From a virus, in IMG/VR virus record IMGVR_UViG_3300027746_000027, positions 1-48,576 of that record: 48,576 nt of DNA. One strand, given 5' to 3'. Of the stretch, positions 14,116 through 21,865 are shown piece by piece. A program made the translations under genes and the position numbers. Numbering within the stretch: position 1 is the stretch's first letter; each line of letters opens with the position of its first letter. Under the pieces are notes generated by a model. The model ran no database searches. It saw only the letters and a program-made list of their open reading frames with translations, and was not told where the DNA came from.

Positions 14116-15485
14116 TGCCCGTCCGCGCTCCTGACCCCTCCGCACGCCTGGCCCTGCTGGAACTGGAGCGCGATGCAGCGCTGCCGCCCCGCAGTGACCT
14201 CAGCCAGATCGGCCTCAGCCTCTACGCAACCCTCAGCGACCCGCAGCGCAGCGTCTACGACCACGAGGCTCGCTTCAAGTACGTCATGGCTGGCCGCCGC
14301 TTCGGGAAGACCTACGTGGGCATCACCCGCTTGCTCACCTGGGCGATGGATCAACCCGGTGGGCTCTTTTACTACGTCACCGCCACCTATCGGATGGCCA
14401 AGCAGATCGCGTGGGTGGACTTGAAGCGGATGACGCCGCCCAATGCGCTCGCAGCCAAGAACGAAGGGGAGCTATCCATCGAGCTGATCAACGGCTCACG
14501 CATCTTCCTGAAGGGCGCCGAGGATCCCGACCGCCTGCGTGGTGTCAGCCTCTCGGGCTGCGTGGTGGATGAAGCCGCCTACGTCCGGCAGGAGGCGTGG
14601 ACAATGGTGCTTCGCCCTGCGCTGTCCGATCAGCGGGGACCGGCCTGGTTCATCACCACCCCTGCCGGTGAGAACTGGTTCACTGATGCCCTCAAGGCAG
14701 CCGAAAGCGGCGAGGATCCCGAAGGCAGCGGCTTCCGCTTCACCACCGCCGATGGTGGCAGGGTTGCGGAATCCGAGATCGAGGCAGCCCGCCGCACTCT
14801 CGGGCCGGATCTGTTCGCGCAGGAGTACGGCGCCGAGATCATCGATCTGCGCGGCCGCGCCATCTTCCGCCGTGAGTGGTTCAGCTATTACGGGCCCGAG
14901 GATCTACCGATCAGGGGCTTCCAGAGGATCCTGGCCAGCGTTGATGCCAACTTCAAGGAAGGCAAGAAGAACGACTACGTGGCGATCACGGTCTGGGGTT
15001 GCCACAACGGACGGATGTTCCTGTTGGCAGCCGCAAACCAGAAGATCGGCTTTGTGGACACCCTTGCCCTGATCCATGCCCTGTGGACCCGCTGGCAGTT
15101 TGGCGAGCTGGTTGTGGAGGACCGGGCCAATGGCAGCGCCATCATCGACAAGCTCAAGCGCGAAGCCCGAGGCTTCAGCATCAAGGAATGCAACCCGATC
15201 GGTGGCAAGACCGCTCGGGGAAATGCAGCTGCTCCGAGCTACGAACAGGGCCTGATCCTGCATCCAAGGGAAGCGCCCTGGCTGCGGATGTTGGAAGAAC
15301 AGCTCCTGTCCCTTGGGGTGCGAGATGACGGGCACGACGACCTAGCTGACTCGGTGTCCCAAGCGGTCAACTACGTGGCCGGCACCGGCCCGATGCGAGT
15401 CACCACCGCCACCTATGGCCACACCGGCCCACCGCAACCCACGGAAGCCACCCCTCGGCGTTCCGCCATCCCCGGCTTCCGATGA
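14115..15485 (+). CDS. terL: Large terminase subunit
   Basis: A 456-aa packaging motor. The ATPase has Walker A AGRRFGKT at residues 59-66, Walker B CVVDEAA around 149-155, and a coupling TTPAGENW segment around 181-188. The C-terminal RNase H-like nuclease shows SVDANF (D277), VVEDRANG (E335/D336) and GHDDLADS (D408/D409). It cuts concatemers and translocates DNA through the portal. I took ATG 14115, which overlaps the previous stop (TGATG); an ATG at 14082 would add 11 Gly-rich residues. The next frame starts inside its stop (ATGA). Confidence 0.95.
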   Translation: MPVRAPDPSARLALLELERDAALPPRSDLSQIGLSLYATLSDPQRSVYDHEARFKYVMAGRRFGKTYVGITRLLTWAMDQPGGLFYYVTATYRMAKQIAWVDLKRMTPPNALAAKNEGELSIELINGSRIFLKGAEDPDRLRGVSLSGCVVDEAAYVRQEAWTMVLRPALSDQRGPAWFITTPAGENWFTDALKAAESGEDPEGSGFRFTTADGGRVAESEIEAARRTLGPDLFAQEYGAEIIDLRGRAIFRREWFSYYGPEDLPIRGFQRILASVDANFKEGKKNDYVAITVWGCHNGRMFLLAAANQKIGFVDTLALIHALWTRWQFGELVVEDRANGSAIIDKLKREARGFSIKECNPIGGKTARGNAAAPSYEQGLILHPREAPWLRMLEEQLLSLGVRDDGHDDLADSVSQAVNYVAGTGPMRVTTATYGHTGPPQPTEATPRRSAIPGFR

Positions 15486-16546
15486 CCCAACCAATCCCCA
15501 CTCATGACCTCCCTGACGCTCCCGAAGGCATCACAGCAGCAACTGCGCGGCAAGCCCGTGGCCGGCACCTGGAGGCTACGGGAGACCTATCAGGGGCAGA
15601 CGCTCGAGCTGTTTCGCTTCGGGGGGAGTTGGAGCCCAGCCTCACCAGCAGTGAGGATCCATCTAGCCGGAGCACAACGCCTGCTGCTCGACAACGGCGA
15701 AGTGTTCGTGCCGGAGAGCCGCTAGAGCAACCCACCAAGGGGCCCGCTCGAACTGAGCTGTCAGAGCGGTTGATCGAGCAGAACCAGGGCCTCGCCCATG
15801 CCGCCGCGAACAAGTGGAGCCGCCGCTGCAATCGACCGTTTGAGGACTTCATCGGCCCCGCCCTTGAAGGCCTGATCACAGGCTGCCGCCGCTATGACCC
15901 CACCAGGATCAACCCCTCCACTGGGCGCCCCTATGCGGTGTCGAGTTGTGTCTGTCAGTTCATCGACGGCACCATCAAGCACTTCATCCGCGACCACGGC
16001 TATGAGGTGAAGCTGCCCAGTAAGTGGCGGGAGCACTTCCCCCGGGTGCGGCGCCTGTTGGCTGAAGGCAAAAGCCTGGCTCAGGTGGTGGAGCTCCTGC
16101 CGGTGTTCACCGAGGAGGAGATCACCGAGATGCTGGGCAACATGGTGGGGACAGTTGAACTCGCTGAGGAGATCACCCTGTTCAGCAGTCATCAGCCGGA
16201 GGTGGAAGCGCAGAGCATCGCCCCGGCGTTATACGCGTTGGTGGAGCAGTCGTTTGCCAATCTGCGCCCCGCCGATCGCGGGATCCTGGAGCGCTGGGTG
16301 GCTGAGCCCTATAAGCGTCAGTACCCATCGGGCCCAATGCTGCAGTTCCACAACCGGCTGAAGGCGCAGCTTCGTGGCCGCACGCTGGAGCAGTTCCGCC
16401 AGGGCCTACTTGGCATCGAGGTTGCTATCAAGCCTCCAGAGCCCCGTGAGCGGCGCCCCCGTCAGCCAAAGCCCGAGGTGGTGCCAGTGGTGCAGCCTTC
16501 GTTATTCCCTCGCCGCAAGCCAAACCCGAAGGCTGTGAAGCTCTGA
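15482..16546 (+). CDS. Phage-encoded sigma-70-like factor (SigF/SigB-like)
   Basis: A 354-aa frame. Residues about 95-180 match sigma-70 region 2: LIEQNQGLAHAAANKWSRRC, PFEDFIGPALEGLITGCRRY, DPTRINPS, then IDGTIKHFIRDHGYEVKLPS. The IKHFIRDHG..VKLP stretch is like the SigF/SigB group (yIRg.I.HylRD.g..v.iP). Residues about 255-310 (FANLRPADRGILERWV) could be a region-4 remnant, but no clear HTH is seen. The C-terminus is Pro/Arg-rich. It probably redirects host RNA polymerase to late promoters; the repeated GGAAAGCT motif starts right after this gene. The first 85 residues are low-complexity and overlap a 73-aa ORF in another frame, so the real start may lie near 15758-15770. Confidence 0.72.
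   Translation: MTQPIPTHDLPDAPEGITAATARQARGRHLEATGDLSGADARAVSLRGELEPSLTSSEDPSSRSTTPAARQRRSVRAGEPLEQPTKGPARTELSERLIEQNQGLAHAAANKWSRRCNRPFEDFIGPALEGLITGCRRYDPTRINPSTGRPYAVSSCVCQFIDGTIKHFIRDHGYEVKLPSKWREHFPRVRRLLAEGKSLAQVVELLPVFTEEEITEMLGNMVGTVELAEEITLFSSHQPEVEAQSIAPALYALVEQSFANLRPADRGILERWVAEPYKRQYPSGPMLQFHNRLKAQLRGRTLEQFRQGLLGIEVAIKPPEPRERRPRQPKPEVVPVVQPSLFPRRKPNPKAVKL
15504..15725 (+). CDS. Small ORF fully overlapping the sigma-gene 5' end
   Basis: A 73-aa protein in a different frame from the sigma gene. MTSLTLPKASQQQLRGKPVA is followed by GTWRLRETYQGQTLELFRFG and a beta-rich end (RLLLDNGEVFVPESR). Its balanced composition looks more protein-like than the Ser/Arg/Pro-rich sigma frame over the same bases. 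It starts 19 nt after the terL stop. Either this is the real gene here and sigma starts later, or both frames are used. No family recognised. Confidence 0.55.
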   Translation: MTSLTLPKASQQQLRGKPVAGTWRLRETYQGQTLELFRFGGSWSPASPAVRIHLAGAQRLLLDNGEVFVPESR

Positions 16547-16551
16547 CGGGC

Positions 16552-16559
16552 GGAAAGCT
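16552..16559 (+). promoter_or_regulatory. Late-gene boundary motif GGAAAGCT (first of at least 12)
   Basis: GGAAAGCT just after the sigma-gene stop and 37 nt before the portal start. Further exact copies begin at 18088, 18381, 24460, 27097, 35354, 36633, 39479 and 42491. Near copies are GGAAACCT at 23012 and 25892 and GGAAAACT at 41676. In every case the motif lies 26-42 nt before a start codon, usually within 10 nt after the previous stop. I saw none in the early region. It may be a late promoter element, an RNA processing site or a conserved recombination boundary. Confidence 0.7.
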
Positions 16560-16588
16560 CAGCTAAGCGACTGAGAGTACGGGTAGAG

Positions 16589-18085
16589 GTGCGATCCGAT
16601 CATCCTGGAACCGACCCGAGCCTTCCGAGTTTTCGGCATCCGATCCTCAGGGAACACGCCCAGGACCTGGAGCGTGCGTTTGATGCGTGGTATTGCCTGA
16701 GAGGCGAGGAAACGAAGAAGAAATACCTACCGAAGGAGGCGGCGGAACCGGCGAGCGCCTATACCGGCCGCCTTGGTCGTGCGGTGTTCTCTGATTTCTT
16801 CAGGTCTGGGATCGAAGCATTCGCCGGGGTGCTGTCACGGAGTGAGCTGAACAACCCACCGCCGACATTCGAGAAGGCCCAGGATAACGTGGACCTGGAA
16901 GGCAACAGCTTGCAGGCGTTCTGGCTCACCGTTGATGCCCTCTGCCTGCGCGATGGTGGGGTGCCGATCCTGGTGGAGATGCCTGATGGGCAGCCGACCG
17001 ATGGGGCCACCGAGGCGGCACAGAAGCGCCGCCCGTATCTGGTCAACCGCACCCGGGCGACCTGTCTGAACTGGCGCACGTCTGTCGTGGATTCAGTGGA
17101 GGTGGTGACCCGCTGCACCTTCCTGGAATGGGCGGAGGTGGATGACGGCGATGGTGAGTTCGGGGTGAAATATGAGGAGCGCTACCGGGTGATCGAACCG
17201 GGCAAGTGGAGCCTTTACAAGCTGATCAAACGGGCTGATAGCAGCCTGGCCCTGGAGTTGGTGGATCAGGGGCAGTACCTCGACGCCAAGCAGCAACCGC
17301 TCACGATCTGTCCGGTCGTCTGGTATCCGGCTGAGAAGGCGGGCTTCGGGAGGGGTGGCCCACCATTGCAGCAGGTGGTGGAGCACAACATCGAGCATTT
17401 TCAGATGAGGTCGGACCTGCGGGAGAAGACCCACAAGTGCGCCATGCCGGTTCCGGTGCGCAAGGGAGCGCCACCGCCGATGCCGGGGCAGGCGCCTGAG
17501 GCCCTGGTGATCGGCCCAAACACCGCGATCGACGTGGACAAGGATGGGGACTTCTTCTTCGCTGAGCCCTCGGCATCGTCCCTGGCGGAGCAGCGCAGCC
17601 AGATCGAGGCGGTGGAGACGCTGATTCAACAGCAGTTGCTCGGCTTCCTCAGTGGCGACAGCAAGCAGACCAAGACCGCCACCCAGGCCCAACTGGAGGG
17701 TGGTCGCACCCAGGTGAGCATCCGGGCGATGGGCGAGCGGAAGCGGTCGGTGATGCAGAGCATCCTGGCGATCTGGGTGCTTTACACCGGGGAAGAGCTG
17801 GCGGTGGGCGCTGGCCTGACGATGGATGAAAACGCCTACGACAAGCCGCTTGATGCACAGAGCGCATCGCAACTACAGGCCCTAGCTGGTGGCGTGGAGC
17901 TGATCAGTCAGGAGAGTGCAGTGGAGGAACTGCAGCGGGGAGGGTTCAACCGGGCGACAAGCAGCGTGCAGGATGAGATGGAGCGGATCCGCAGGGAGCG
18001 GCCGATGCTGGGGGCCCCGACACCCGGGCGGAATGACACGACCACACCGCTGGATCAGGTGGCGCCGACAACGCCGGGAGCGTGA
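16589..18085 (+). CDS. Portal protein (DUF4055-like)
   Basis: A 498-aa protein. Its start (HPILREHAQDLERAFDAWYC ... KKKYLPKEAAEP) and the segment YTGRLGRAVFSDFFRSGIEA with FAGVLSRSE match the DUF4055-type portal pattern (KYLP.....Y..RL.RA.F.......v....G...). A long helical C-terminus is present. The portal is the dodecameric vertex ring through which DNA is packaged. The GTG start at 16589 follows the GGAAAGCT motif and GGGTAGAG. Length is typical for a portal. Confidence 0.82.
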   Translation: MRSDHPGTDPSLPSFRHPILREHAQDLERAFDAWYCLRGEETKKKYLPKEAAEPASAYTGRLGRAVFSDFFRSGIEAFAGVLSRSELNNPPPTFEKAQDNVDLEGNSLQAFWLTVDALCLRDGGVPILVEMPDGQPTDGATEAAQKRRPYLVNRTRATCLNWRTSVVDSVEVVTRCTFLEWAEVDDGDGEFGVKYEERYRVIEPGKWSLYKLIKRADSSLALELVDQGQYLDAKQQPLTICPVVWYPAEKAGFGRGGPPLQQVVEHNIEHFQMRSDLREKTHKCAMPVPVRKGAPPPMPGQAPEALVIGPNTAIDVDKDGDFFFAEPSASSLAEQRSQIEAVETLIQQQLLGFLSGDSKQTKTATQAQLEGGRTQVSIRAMGERKRSVMQSILAIWVLYTGEELAVGAGLTMDENAYDKPLDAQSASQLQALAGGVELISQESAVEELQRGGFNRATSSVQDEMERIRRERPMLGAPTPGRNDTTTPLDQVAPTTPGA

Positions 18086-18117
18086 GCGGAAAGCTAAGCC
18101 GTAACCACGAGGCCCCC

Positions 18118-18270
18118 ATGGCTGAGCAACTTCACGAAGCGATTGCCGAGCTGATCTCCGAATCTGAATGCGGGCTCTACGAGGCCGTTGGTGTGCTGGA
18201 AGCGGTGAAGCATGAGGTGCTGCTGGCCTCCCTGGCTGGCGAAGAGGAAGGCGAAGAGGAAGGCGAGTGA
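18118..18270 (+). CDS. Very small acidic protein after the portal
   Basis: A 50-aa protein: an N-terminal helix AEQLHEAIAELISESECGLY, then EAVGVLEAVKHEVLLASL and an EEEGEEEGE tail encoded by a short GAAGAGGAAGGC repeat. It lies 30 nt after a GGAAAGCT motif. Function unknown; position suggests a head-associated or assembly-linked role. Confidence 0.65.
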   Translation: MAEQLHEAIAELISESECGLYEAVGVLEAVKHEVLLASLAGEEEGEEEGE

Positions 18271-18374
18271 GCGCCCCTGTCGTCACCGCCATCGGCCGCC
18301 GCTTGAGGCCCGCTGATGGCGTGCGGCAGGTGATCAAGGGCCCCAGGCCCGCGAACACCATCAAGAAGCCGTAG
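18267..18374 (+). CDS. Very small basic protein
   Basis: A 35-aa basic protein from GTG (VSAPVVTAIGRRLRPADGVR, then QVIKGPRPANTIKKP), overlapping the previous stop (GTGA). It is followed after 6 nt by another GGAAAGCT motif. Too short for any family call; the coupling is the main support. Confidence 0.5.
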   Translation: MSAPVVTAIGRRLRPADGVRQVIKGPRPANTIKKP

Positions 18375-18417
18375 TGCAGCGGAAAGCTCAGTCAGAGACC
18401 CCTGGCTGAGCTTCACC

Positions 18418-18933
18418 TTGGCAAAGAAATACTCAAGGGATAACCGTGGCCGGTTTGCCAGCGCAGGTAAAGGGGCGACCGCTCGGGGCGGCAGGCTGAA
18501 GACGGCCAGCGGTGGGAAGCGGGCTACGCAAACAGCACGGCTAACCAAGGCCAAGCCTTCTGGTGTTATGAAGGGGAAGGGCTCTCCAAGGTCAATGTCA
18601 AAACCATCAACAACAAAACAAAGCAAGAAAGTATCTCTAACAGAAGAAAGCATACGAAACCGAATTAGCCGTCGCTCGGTTAACCAAAGAAAAGCAAGCG
18701 TAAATTTAGGCACCGCTTTTCCTTCGCCGGCAAGGCGTGAAAACTATCGCCAAACATTAAAACGGAAAAATTCTTTTTATAATTACATCTCCAATAACGC
18801 AAGTATGAACAAAGGCGCAGGGGATAAAGAGTGGAAAGATGCGTTTACGAGTCGACCGCGTTACAGTACCAGGCAAAAAGTAAAGCCCACTTGGTTGCGA
18901 CCGTCCTCAACCTGGGGATCCTGGAGTACCTAA
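18418..18933 (+). CDS. Basic low-complexity protein with YSRDxRGRFAS start
   Basis: A 171-aa, strongly basic protein from TTG. The N-terminus AKKYSRDNRGRFASAGKGAT is shared with the minus-strand protein at 22188-22643 (ARRYSRDKRGRFASGSAGGA). The remainder is Lys/Ser/Arg-rich and probably disordered, then contains NYRQTLKRKNSFYNYISNNA. The 3' half has clearly lower GC than the surroundings, suggesting acquired DNA or a mosaic junction. The last 103 nt overlap another small frame (18831-19010) that looks more coding, so a frameshift or fused remnant is possible. Function unknown; possibly a DNA- or capsid-associated protein. Confidence 0.55.
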   Translation: MAKKYSRDNRGRFASAGKGATARGGRLKTASGGKRATQTARLTKAKPSGVMKGKGSPRSMSKPSTTKQSKKVSLTEESIRNRISRRSVNQRKASVNLGTAFPSPARRENYRQTLKRKNSFYNYISNNASMNKGAGDKEWKDAFTSRPRYSTRQKVKPTWLRPSSTWGSWST

Positions 18934-19010
18934 AACAGGAAGTAAACGACTTGCGCCGGGACGGTTGTGTTACAGGTTGTGAACCGGCCCACCCGCAAGC
19001 ACTTTGCTAG
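18831..19010 (+). CDS. Small helical protein, overlapping frame
   Basis: A 59-aa ORF from GTG 18831: VERCVYESTALQYQAKSKAH followed by LVATVLNLGILEYLKQEVND. It has a good AGGGG sequence 8 nt before the GTG. The amphipathic helical composition is better than that of the overlapping end of the 18418 frame. Its C-terminal Cys-rich end runs into the third copy of the TTGTGAAC promoter element. Function unknown. Confidence 0.42.
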   Translation: MERCVYESTALQYQAKSKAHLVATVLNLGILEYLKQEVNDLRRDGCVTGCEPAHPQALC

Positions 19011-19028
19011 GGACGAATGCGTTACTAT
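18976..19028 (+). promoter_or_regulatory. Repeated early promoter/operator, copy 3
   Basis: GTTGTGAAC at 18976 and TACTAT at 19023, again 47 nt apart, in GACGAATGCGTTACTATG followed by GGGGACGGGAGG. It drives the AT-rich gene at 19089. A CCGGT...ACCGG inverted repeat lies in the leader (about 19064-19080). Confidence 0.55.
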
Positions 19029-19088
19029 GTGGGGACGGGAGGCGAATTGCTCTCCCACTACAGGCCGGTCACGTAACCGGATGAAATC

Positions 19089-19460
19089 ATGGAATTAACT
19101 GTTGAAGATTGGCAAGTTAATGCTTTTGGGTCATTGACTGCGTTTCAGGCATACTGGGATTCGTGTGATTTATATCAAAGAGCCGATTTAGAAAGACAAT
19201 GGGAGCGTGCTATCTGCGAAAATGCCGGCATTCCGTGCCATACCTGGATTGGAAACGCATTGGACTGCGCACGCAAAAGATTGAAAGCTGACGAAGCCGA
19301 GAGATCGACTGTTTCCGTGTTTAATTGTTACATCAATGACAACATTTCAAACTATAATACCGCCTATCGTTACTGGCAGATTAAATCACTTGACGCAAGA
19401 CATGCAGTAAGTGGACCCTACGGTACTGACCCGTCTCCAAATTGGTATCAGAAAAAATGA
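19089..19460 (+). CDS. Hypothetical protein in AT-rich island
   Basis: A 123-aa protein (MELTVEDWQVNAFGSLTAFQ, ... IPCHTWIGNALDCARKRLKA) with no recognised domain. It contains four cysteines and is rich in aromatic residues. Its GC content is visibly below that of the structural genes on either side and it has its own early-type promoter, so it behaves like a moron inserted in the head region. Its start follows GATGAAATC. Function unknown. Confidence 0.65.
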   Translation: MELTVEDWQVNAFGSLTAFQAYWDSCDLYQRADLERQWERAICENAGIPCHTWIGNALDCARKRLKADEAERSTVSVFNCYINDNISNYNTAYRYWQIKSLDARHAVSGPYGTDPSPNWYQKK

Positions 19461-19524
19461 CAATAAGCTTAATACGTGCCGCCGATCCTCAGTCGACACA
19501 ACCATTTTCACTGCATCATTAGTC

Positions 19525-19740
19525 ATGACCAATCGCACCAGTTACAGGACTCTCCTAGAGGCTCAGGCTGATGGATGGAGGAGGGTAAACCGGAGGATGG
19601 ATTGCGACACCAGCGGAGGTAACTGGGTTGGCTATGAATTCCAATCACCTGATGGGAAAAGTTCAACCACCATCACGCTGGCCCAGGAGCGCAACAAAAT
19701 CGGGGGGCTTGGTTGCTGCCTCGAAATGTTTCGCGCTTGA
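19525..19740 (+). CDS. Small hypothetical protein
   Basis: A 71-aa protein (MTNRTSYRTLLEAQADGWRR, then DCDTSGGNWVGYEFQSPDGK). It has a beta-hairpin-like middle and a C-terminal GLGCCLEMFRA. The stop overlaps the ATG of the zinc-ribbon gene (TGATG), supporting co-translation. Function unknown. Confidence 0.6.
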   Translation: MTNRTSYRTLLEAQADGWRRVNRRMDCDTSGGNWVGYEFQSPDGKSSTTITLAQERNKIGGLGCCLEMFRA

Positions 19741-19982
19741 TGGCTGACCCTACGGGCCCAGAGCGCAAGCGTCGCTTGCGAGCCAGAAGGGCTGGTCTAT
19801 TACCACCTGCGGTAAAAATTCCCTGCACAGCCCCTGGTTGCACCACTCTCCACACTGGCGTTCATGGTGATAAGTGTTCTCGCTGCTGGGAACAACTCAC
19901 GGCTGAAGGGCGAGCTAATCGAGCAGCGCGGCAAGCACGATTCAGGGTGAAGCGGGACCAAGTGCGTGAGCGGAAACCCTAG
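19740..19982 (+). CDS. Small zinc-ribbon protein (paralogue of the 2898 gene)
   Basis: An 80-aa protein with the same layout as the one at 2898-3155: PTGPERKRRLRARRAGLLPP, then CTAPGCTTLHTGVHGDKCSR followed by CW, and a basic tail. The C-x4-C pair replaces C-x2-C. Two copies in one phage, in early and late regions, suggest duplication with divergence. Possible nucleic-acid binding; function unknown. The start overlaps the previous stop. Confidence 0.72.
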   Translation: MADPTGPERKRRLRARRAGLLPPAVKIPCTAPGCTTLHTGVHGDKCSRCWEQLTAEGRANRAARQARFRVKRDQVRERKP

Positions 19983-20003
19983 ACAGTCCGCTAAGGGGAG
20001 CCA

Positions 20004-21137
20004 ATGAGCGACCGCATCGTCGGCAGCGTTGACAGCTACGCCGCCATCCTTGATGAGCTGGAGGGGCGGATGGTGGCCAACACCACCGCCATGTTGCGCA
20101 CCGCCCTGGATCGCGTGCTGGCCGACCTCAAGCGCCACTATGCGGCCTACCTCGATGCGGTGGGCCCTTCCGCCCTTGACCCCAAGGGCAATCCCATCAG
20201 GGCCCCGGGGGCCTACGGCTCAGCTGAAGCCACCGCCAAGTACCGGGCCATTCTCCGCGATGCACAGACTTTCCTGCCACCTGAGGAGGTGCAGGCCTGG
20301 CAGCAGCGGTTCAGCACCGACCTGGTGGAGGCCCTGGCGATCGGCGGGGAGTCTGCGGCGGCCCTGCAGGCCATCGTGACCGGTGCCAGCGCCCAGTTTG
20401 CTGGGGCCAACCCACTGGCCATCCGTGCCGCCACCCAGGCCGCAACTGCCTTCATGGAGGGGGAGGCGGCCCGGTTCCGGGATCAGATCGTCCAGATCGT
20501 GAGCGAAGGAGTGGCCCGTGGCTGGGGGCCCAAGAAGTTGGAGCAACAGGTGGTCGCCGCACTGGAGGGCACGACCGATGCAGCAGGCAAGACGGCCCGG
20601 ATGGGGCTACGGCAGCGGGCGGAGGTGATTTCGCGCAGTGAGCTGGCCAATGCCTACGTCAAGGGGGCGATTGATCACAACCTGGCCGAGGGGTTCGCTT
20701 ATATCCGCTGGGTGGCTGCGACGGATGAACGAGCCTGCCGGTGGTGCCTCAGCCGCCATGGGAGGATCTTCCCAGCGGATCAAGTGGCGATCCCTGCCCA
20801 CCCGCAGTGCCGCTGCACCCCGGTGCCACTACCGGCGGATGAGGTGCAGGAACAGGATCCCGTAATCCGTGACACCCTGCTCGATGGGGAGTTCTGGCGG
20901 GAGGAGCACGCGGCAGGCGTGAAGGCCCTGGCCAAGGCTGAGGGGATCAGTGAGGACAAGGCGCGGAGCCTGCTGCAGAAGGCATTGAACGCACCAACGG
21001 CCAGCGAGCGCTACCTGTTCCCCGATCGCAAGCGCAGCATTCAGCCTTCAACGCCGCTGGACGCCCCTACAGATGGACGGACTTTCAGCCAGGCGATTGA
21101 AGAACTGGCGGCGAAGCGGAGAGCGGGTAGGGGGTGA
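20004..21137 (+). CDS. Head morphogenesis protein (SPP1 gp7 / Mu gpF-like)
   Basis: A 377-aa minor head protein. The core domain lies at about residues 190-280: RQRAEVISRSELANAYVKGA, then FAYIRWVAATDERACRWCLS, RHGRIFPADQ and HPQCRCTPVPL. These match the SPP1 gp7/Mu F family (R.E......G....W....D...C..C...G.......P.HP.CRC). It takes part in procapsid assembly and sits near the portal. The N-terminal 180 residues are helical. The gene is separated from the portal by the AT-rich insert region. Its 3' end overlaps a convergent minus-strand gene. Confidence 0.85.
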   Translation: MSDRIVGSVDSYAAILDELEGRMVANTTAMLRTALDRVLADLKRHYAAYLDAVGPSALDPKGNPIRAPGAYGSAEATAKYRAILRDAQTFLPPEEVQAWQQRFSTDLVEALAIGGESAAALQAIVTGASAQFAGANPLAIRAATQAATAFMEGEAARFRDQIVQIVSEGVARGWGPKKLEQQVVAALEGTTDAAGKTARMGLRQRAEVISRSELANAYVKGAIDHNLAEGFAYIRWVAATDERACRWCLSRHGRIFPADQVAIPAHPQCRCTPVPLPADEVQEQDPVIRDTLLDGEFWREEHAAGVKALAKAEGISEDKARSLLQKALNAPTASERYLFPDRKRSIQPSTPLDAPTDGRTFSQAIEELAAKRRAGRG

Positions 21138-21366
21138 TATTGCCCCAGGAATCAAATTCTTTAAGATGCTCAATCATATTGGGCTGCATCAAATCCCAGC
21201 CTTCGTTAATTTCTTGCCAGAATCGTCCCGAAAGATTTTCTTGCTTGTATCTTTGATCAGCAAATATCCACTGATTACAATCATGAAAGTCCTGTGAGTA
21301 AATACCAAAAACAGCAGCAGCCCATAATTCAAAAGCGAATTTTAACTGCGTGAATGAATTGATCAT
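21085..21366 (-). CDS. Hypothetical protein, AT-rich, minus strand
   Basis: A 93-aa protein rich in aromatic residues (MINSFTQLKFAFELWAAAVF, then GIYSQDFHDCNQWIFADQRY). The last 17 codons overlap the convergent head morphogenesis gene and read as low-complexity. Low GC relative to neighbours points to recent acquisition. No family recognised. Confidence 0.58.
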   Translation of the reverse strand: MINSFTQLKFAFELWAAAVFGIYSQDFHDCNQWIFADQRYKQENLSGRFWQEINEGWDLMQPNMIEHLKEFDSWGNITPYPLSASPPVLQSPG

Positions 21367-21457
21367 CGGTCAATGGCTGCGGGAGCCGTGGGCGGAGGGT
21401 CAAGGAGGGCGGCGGCTCGGGCGTGACAGGTGGTGCGTAACGCGCAAAGTGGCGGTG

Positions 21458-21865
21458 TCACTGCTGGCATTCAATAGCAACATACTCAGCGGCTTCTGAG
21501 TCGCTTTTGGTTGCCGGAAGGCCGTGGAAATACATAAGGTCTTCTACTCCGGGAAGAGGCTTATCTTTGTGTATCAGCGGAAATGCTTTGCACATTTCCT
21601 TGTACAGTAGCTCTTTAGCTCTATTCCCGACAATAATCTCAACTGGAACAAGGCCCCTTTGCTCAACCTCAGCCAAAAGCTCGTAAATACGCTCGCTGAC
21701 AAGCTTCCCGGATGACAGCCGCTCGCACTCCTCGGCGGCCTTTAACAGCTTGCGGGCGTTTTCCATGGCGATGGCCAGAGGGTCACCATCAGCGGGCTCC
21801 AGTTCCCACCCATCAACAGCATCGGCTAGTTGCTGCAGGGCGGCGCGGAAATCGGGTTCAGGCAT
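21458..21865 (-). CDS. Hypothetical helical protein, minus strand
   Basis: A 135-aa acidic helical protein (PDFRAALQQLADAVDGWELE, IAMENARKLLKAAEECERLS, YELLAEVEQRGLVPVEIIVG). No catalytic motif. The N-terminal part resembles small cyanobacterial phage modules. It is one of four minus-strand genes set in the late region (21.1-23.0 kb), which suggests a moron cluster expressed separately from the late operon. Confidence 0.65.
   Translation of the reverse strand: MPEPDFRAALQQLADAVDGWELEPADGDPLAIAMENARKLLKAAEECERLSSGKLVSERIYELLAEVEQRGLVPVEIIVGNRAKELLYKEMCKAFPLIHKDKPLPGVEDLMYFHGLPATKSDSEAAEYVAIECQQ

Noticed and set aside
17093-17872. A 259-aa minus-strand ORF opposite the portal gene
   Set aside because: Leu/His/Arg-rich shadow of the portal codons; no coherent domain.
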